In this document: positions 43,908-46,360 of the stretch, piece by piece | Position numbering within the stretch: position 1 is the stretch's first letter | How the letters are laid out: each line of letters begins with the position of its first letter | Source: an uncultured Prevotella sp. | GTDB taxonomy: Bacteria > Bacteroidota > Bacteroidia > Bacteroidales > Bacteroidaceae | Length of the DNA: 46,360 bases | NCBI GenBank assembly: GCA_946998295.1 | Contig: CAMPYS010000014.1 | Span: 1 to 46,360 of the forward strand | Direction of reading: 5' to 3' | Notes under the pieces: model-generated | What the model was told of the DNA's origin: nothing | Databases searched by the model: none | The model's input: the letters and a program-made list of their open reading frames with translations, nothing else | Program-made: the position numbers and the translations under genes

Positions 43908-46360
43908 CTACCTCAATAAGAATCTAAGAATTCCACCCATTAGTTTTGTCCTATCGCATGCATCTTTAATACATTCAAATGGTAAGGACATTACAAACGT
44001 CCTATTATCTTTACCTTCATAGGCCACACCTACACAACTATTATCATCATAACGCATAGCTGAGAATGATTTACCTATTGGGCTGATGATATCTGGATAA
44101 TATGCACCATAATGCTTAGTGTTTAGAGTAAAATAAGCATCAAAATGTCTTTTAAGACCATTTATACCTTGATTATAATTTAATAAATGTCCAGCATATC
44201 GTATCTTTAAATTAGTTGCAAGCCAATTAATCTCGTCAATTTTTAACATATCAGATGCTATATATGCACCTGATACAAATAACCTTCCATTCTTTCTGAG
44301 ATAATCTGTGAGTTTTCCCATCAAAGATTGTTTAAAAGTTTTATAGTAAATAAGACTATATCCATCATCTTTCTCTAAACCTAAAAGCAAATCTATTAAG
44401 GCATAATTATCCATTTTTACTAAAGATTTTTCGATAGCGTCAACTGAACAACTTACAATATTATATTGACCACTTGATGTTATTGCCTCTGCATGTGTTC
44501 TAACATTATCAAATTTATTGCCTACTAAATATTGTCCTTCTAAGCTATTGTCTGAATATCCTAATGCGGTTTCCCCTTCTTTACCATATTGAGTACGATC
44601 AAAATTAAGTTGTTTTCCTGACCACTCCGTAGTTACATTATATTGTACTCCAGGATCTTTATCGAGTTCAAATCCTTGCTCTGTTTGGGTATTTATCACT
44701 TTAGGGGAAGAAAGACGATGAAATCCATTTATTATTAATATCGTTTTTTTTGATTCGCCACTGTAACAAGCAGAAAGCTCTTCTGTAGGAAAGCTCTCAC
44801 CACCTTTATTACAAGCTGTTATTCGGAAATAATAGTTAATATTTGGTTCTATCTTAATTTCATAATGATTACGCTTCACATTTATACCATTATCATATCC
44901 TGATGTACCTGCTGCTGTATATATATTATATGAAGTTGGCGTAGAAGTTGGTTCTAATAAGTCTACTGTTGGATCCCATTTCAAAACTATTAGATTCTTT
45001 TTCTTAAATTCTATTCTAAATCTATTAGGTGCTAAAGGCTGAACAACGTACTTAGTTTGAGTTTGTTGTGAAATGAAACGCAGCAACGACTTATAAATTG
45101 ATCTGGCTATTGTAAACTTAAAAATAGGATCATGACCTAAACGCATATCATTAAAATTTTGATGGGATAAAGTCTCTATTATAGCCGAAGGAACCATTGG
45201 TCTTCTTGTTTCACTATAGTTCTCATCTTTTATTCCACGTAAATTCCAATCAATATCTAATGAACCTTTTAAATCACGTTTTACTCCAAGTAATAATTGT
45301 GTAGCTAAATTATATGACGTATAGCGGGATATACCTGTTCCAAGCGTTAGAGGACCATAATTAGTTGTACAAATAGTTAATGTACCTACATTCTTACCAT
45401 CGGCTCTTACCCCAGCATCACTATGGACAGCAAGTGACAATTGGATAGGAACTTTCTTCCCTGTCGTATTAGGAATATAAACAGAGCCTCCTGCAAGCCA
45501 ATTTGTAAATAGAGAACGTGAATTTATATCATCGGTATAATCATTTTTTTCACCACTCCTACTTACAACATCTTCAGGTGCTCCTGCCCATTGAGTATAA
45601 TATCTAGCACCCTCAAATGAACGTGGCAATCCGCTTACAGTATTTCCTCGTTCTATATTACCCATTCCGCCACCAAAGCGAACAGCATCAGCTGTAACAA
45701 TTCCCTTTCGGCACTTACTATAATTAGTTAAAATTACACGATTATAAATATTGTAGCCCTTATCAAAATCAAATGTTCCCAAATATACCCAAGTACTACC
45801 ACCCATCCTCTGATTAACATTAAAATGTGTTTCTTGACCTTTATGGTAAACTATGTATTCAGCATCGTCTATACTTTTTTCTACTGTTTTATAACTTACA
45901 TATACAGCATATAAACCTGCGTCTTTAAAATATGGTTGATAAGATATTATACTCTGCTGCCTTTTTCTAGAAGTAGTTTTTATTTGGCGTGCTGTTCCTG
46001 CAATAAATGGATTTTCCAAATCTTTATAATATCCTAAATGAAAAGCAAAACCTGTTCCTTTTGTATAATCCCAACTATATTTTTTATTAACTTCTGAATA
46101 AAAGTTTTTAGGTGTATCATTATCAACTATTATTTCATTTTTTTGCCAATCTCGTTCACGTGGTGAAACAACTATAGCCCCCGCACGTTCTAACATTGGT
46201 AAAAGATATGGAATAACTATAGATTGAGTAAATAAATCTTCTGTTGTACAAAATAAATATGGTCTTTGCCATCTCCACCCTACTCTTCTATCATAATATT
46301 TACCATGTGATGCCCAAATTGAAAAGTGTCTTCCTTGAAGCCCAAGTGATATTTTATTTG
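43908..46360 (-). CDS. Large secreted amidase-like protein with golvesin-type and fibronectin III domains (5' end outside window)
   Basis: The frame stays open to the window edge beyond the ATG at 46196 (upstream codons read LGLQGRHFSIWASHG and later VIPYLLPMLERAGA), so the N terminus lies outside. The visible 816 codons contain amidase_3-like elements split by an insert. These are SLAVHSDAGV (metal His) and VPSAIIETLSHQNFNDM (catalytic Glu) followed by FKFTIARSIYKSLL. The insert (about 60-180 after the ATG, ending TADAVRFGGG) resembles a golvesin C-terminal domain. A fibronectin III module (LIVLKWDPTVD to SFPTEELSACYSG) and a final domain resembling a glutamine-amidotransferase fold follow. 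Related Bacteroidetes proteins are often labelled xanthan lyase-like. It likely acts on peptidoglycan or surface glycans. Confidence 0.78.
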   Translation of the reverse strand, partial: NKISLGLQGRHFSIWASHGKYYDRRVGWRWQRPYLFCTTEDLFTQSIVIPYLLPMLERAGAIVVSPRERDWQKNEIIVDNDTPKNFYSEVNKKYSWDYTKGTGFAFHLGYYKDLENPFIAGTARQIKTTSRKRQQSIISYQPYFKDAGLYAVYVSYKTVEKSIDDAEYIVYHKGQETHFNVNQRMGGSTWVYLGTFDFDKGYNIYNRVILTNYSKCRKGIVTADAVRFGGGMGNIERGNTVSGLPRSFEGARYYTQWAGAPEDVVSRSGEKNDYTDDINSRSLFTNWLAGGSVYIPNTTGKKVPIQLSLAVHSDAGVRADGKNVGTLTICTTNYGPLTLGTGISRYTSYNLATQLLLGVKRDLKGSLDIDWNLRGIKDENYSETRRPMVPSAIIETLSHQNFNDMRLGHDPIFKFTIARSIYKSLLRFISQQTQTKYVVQPLAPNRFRIEFKKKNLIVLKWDPTVDLLEPTSTPTSYNIYTAAGTSGYDNGINVKRNHYEIKIEPNINYYFRITACNKGGESFPTEELSACYSGESKKTILIINGFHRLSSPKVINTQTEQGFELDKDPGVQYNVTTEWSGKQLNFDRTQYGKEGETALGYSDNSLEGQYLVGNKFDNVRTHAEAITSSGQYNIVSCSVDAIEKSLVKMDNYALIDLLLGLEKDDGYSLIYYKTFKQSLMGKLTDYLRKNGRLFVSGAYIASDMLKIDEINWLATNLKIRYAGHLLNYNQGINGLKRHFDAYFTLNTKHYGAYYPDIISPIGKSFSAMRYDDNSCVGVAYEGKDNRTFVMSLPFECIKDACDRTKLMGGILRFLLR

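Overview
The window is AT-rich Bacteroidetes chromosome, most likely order Bacteroidales and probably Prevotella-like. The evidence is Bacteroidetes-type promoters (TTG, 19-20 bp, TAnnTTTG) upstream of many genes, a 290-aa RpoD of the Bacteroidetes primary sigma type, a type IX secretion C-terminal tail on an LRR protein, a DUF5686 protein and an S9 dipeptidyl peptidase. The genus is an inference.

Left part (1-9.8 kb, minus strand): rpsA; a probable operon reading cyclophilin, nrdD, nrdG, FUSC membrane protein, ridA; then rpoD. Perfect hairpins with U-tracts follow rpsA and rpoD.

Central part (10.0-22.0 kb, plus strand): a type III CRISPR-Cas locus best read as subtype III-D. Gene order is cas6, a short Cas10 without an HD domain but with an intact GGDD cyclase motif, single Cas7 (Csm3-like), Csx10 (Cas5-like), double Cas7 (Cas7-2x), Csx19, a large TIGR03986 RAMP, a CARF plus PD-(D/E)XK effector (Card1/Can2-like), and a CARF-HEPN effector (Csx1/Csx2-like) with an additional C-terminal domain. 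Target RNA recognised by the Cas7/Cas5 backbone should switch on cyclic oligoadenylate synthesis by Cas10, which would activate the two CARF nucleases. Next comes a scar where the start of cas1 is joined to the end of a cas2-like gene, so local spacer acquisition looks lost. A leader with a textbook Bacteroidetes promoter leads into an array of nine identical 37-nt repeats plus a degenerate tenth. Beyond it lie two more decayed repeats of a diverged variant, separated by a 37-nt spacer-sized gap, and a tandem array of a 23-bp unit. The same 23-bp family recurs 12 kb away.

Right part (22.1-46.4 kb): an inositol-lipid type cluster (nucleotidyltransferase, ATP-grasp protein, CDP-alcohol phosphatidyltransferase fused to a HAD domain, inositol-3-phosphate synthase) followed by a DUF5686 outer-membrane protein; a TPR protein and ribH; tRNA-Tyr and tRNA-Val; pepD; a small membrane protein and an OmpH/Skp-like lipoprotein; an RlmL-like rRNA methyltransferase overlapping a DPP IV-like peptidase; purD, a polytopic membrane protein and a YqaA/DedA-type protein; then on the minus strand a T9SS-exported LRR protein, a small unknown protein, and a large amidase-like secreted protein cut by the window edge.
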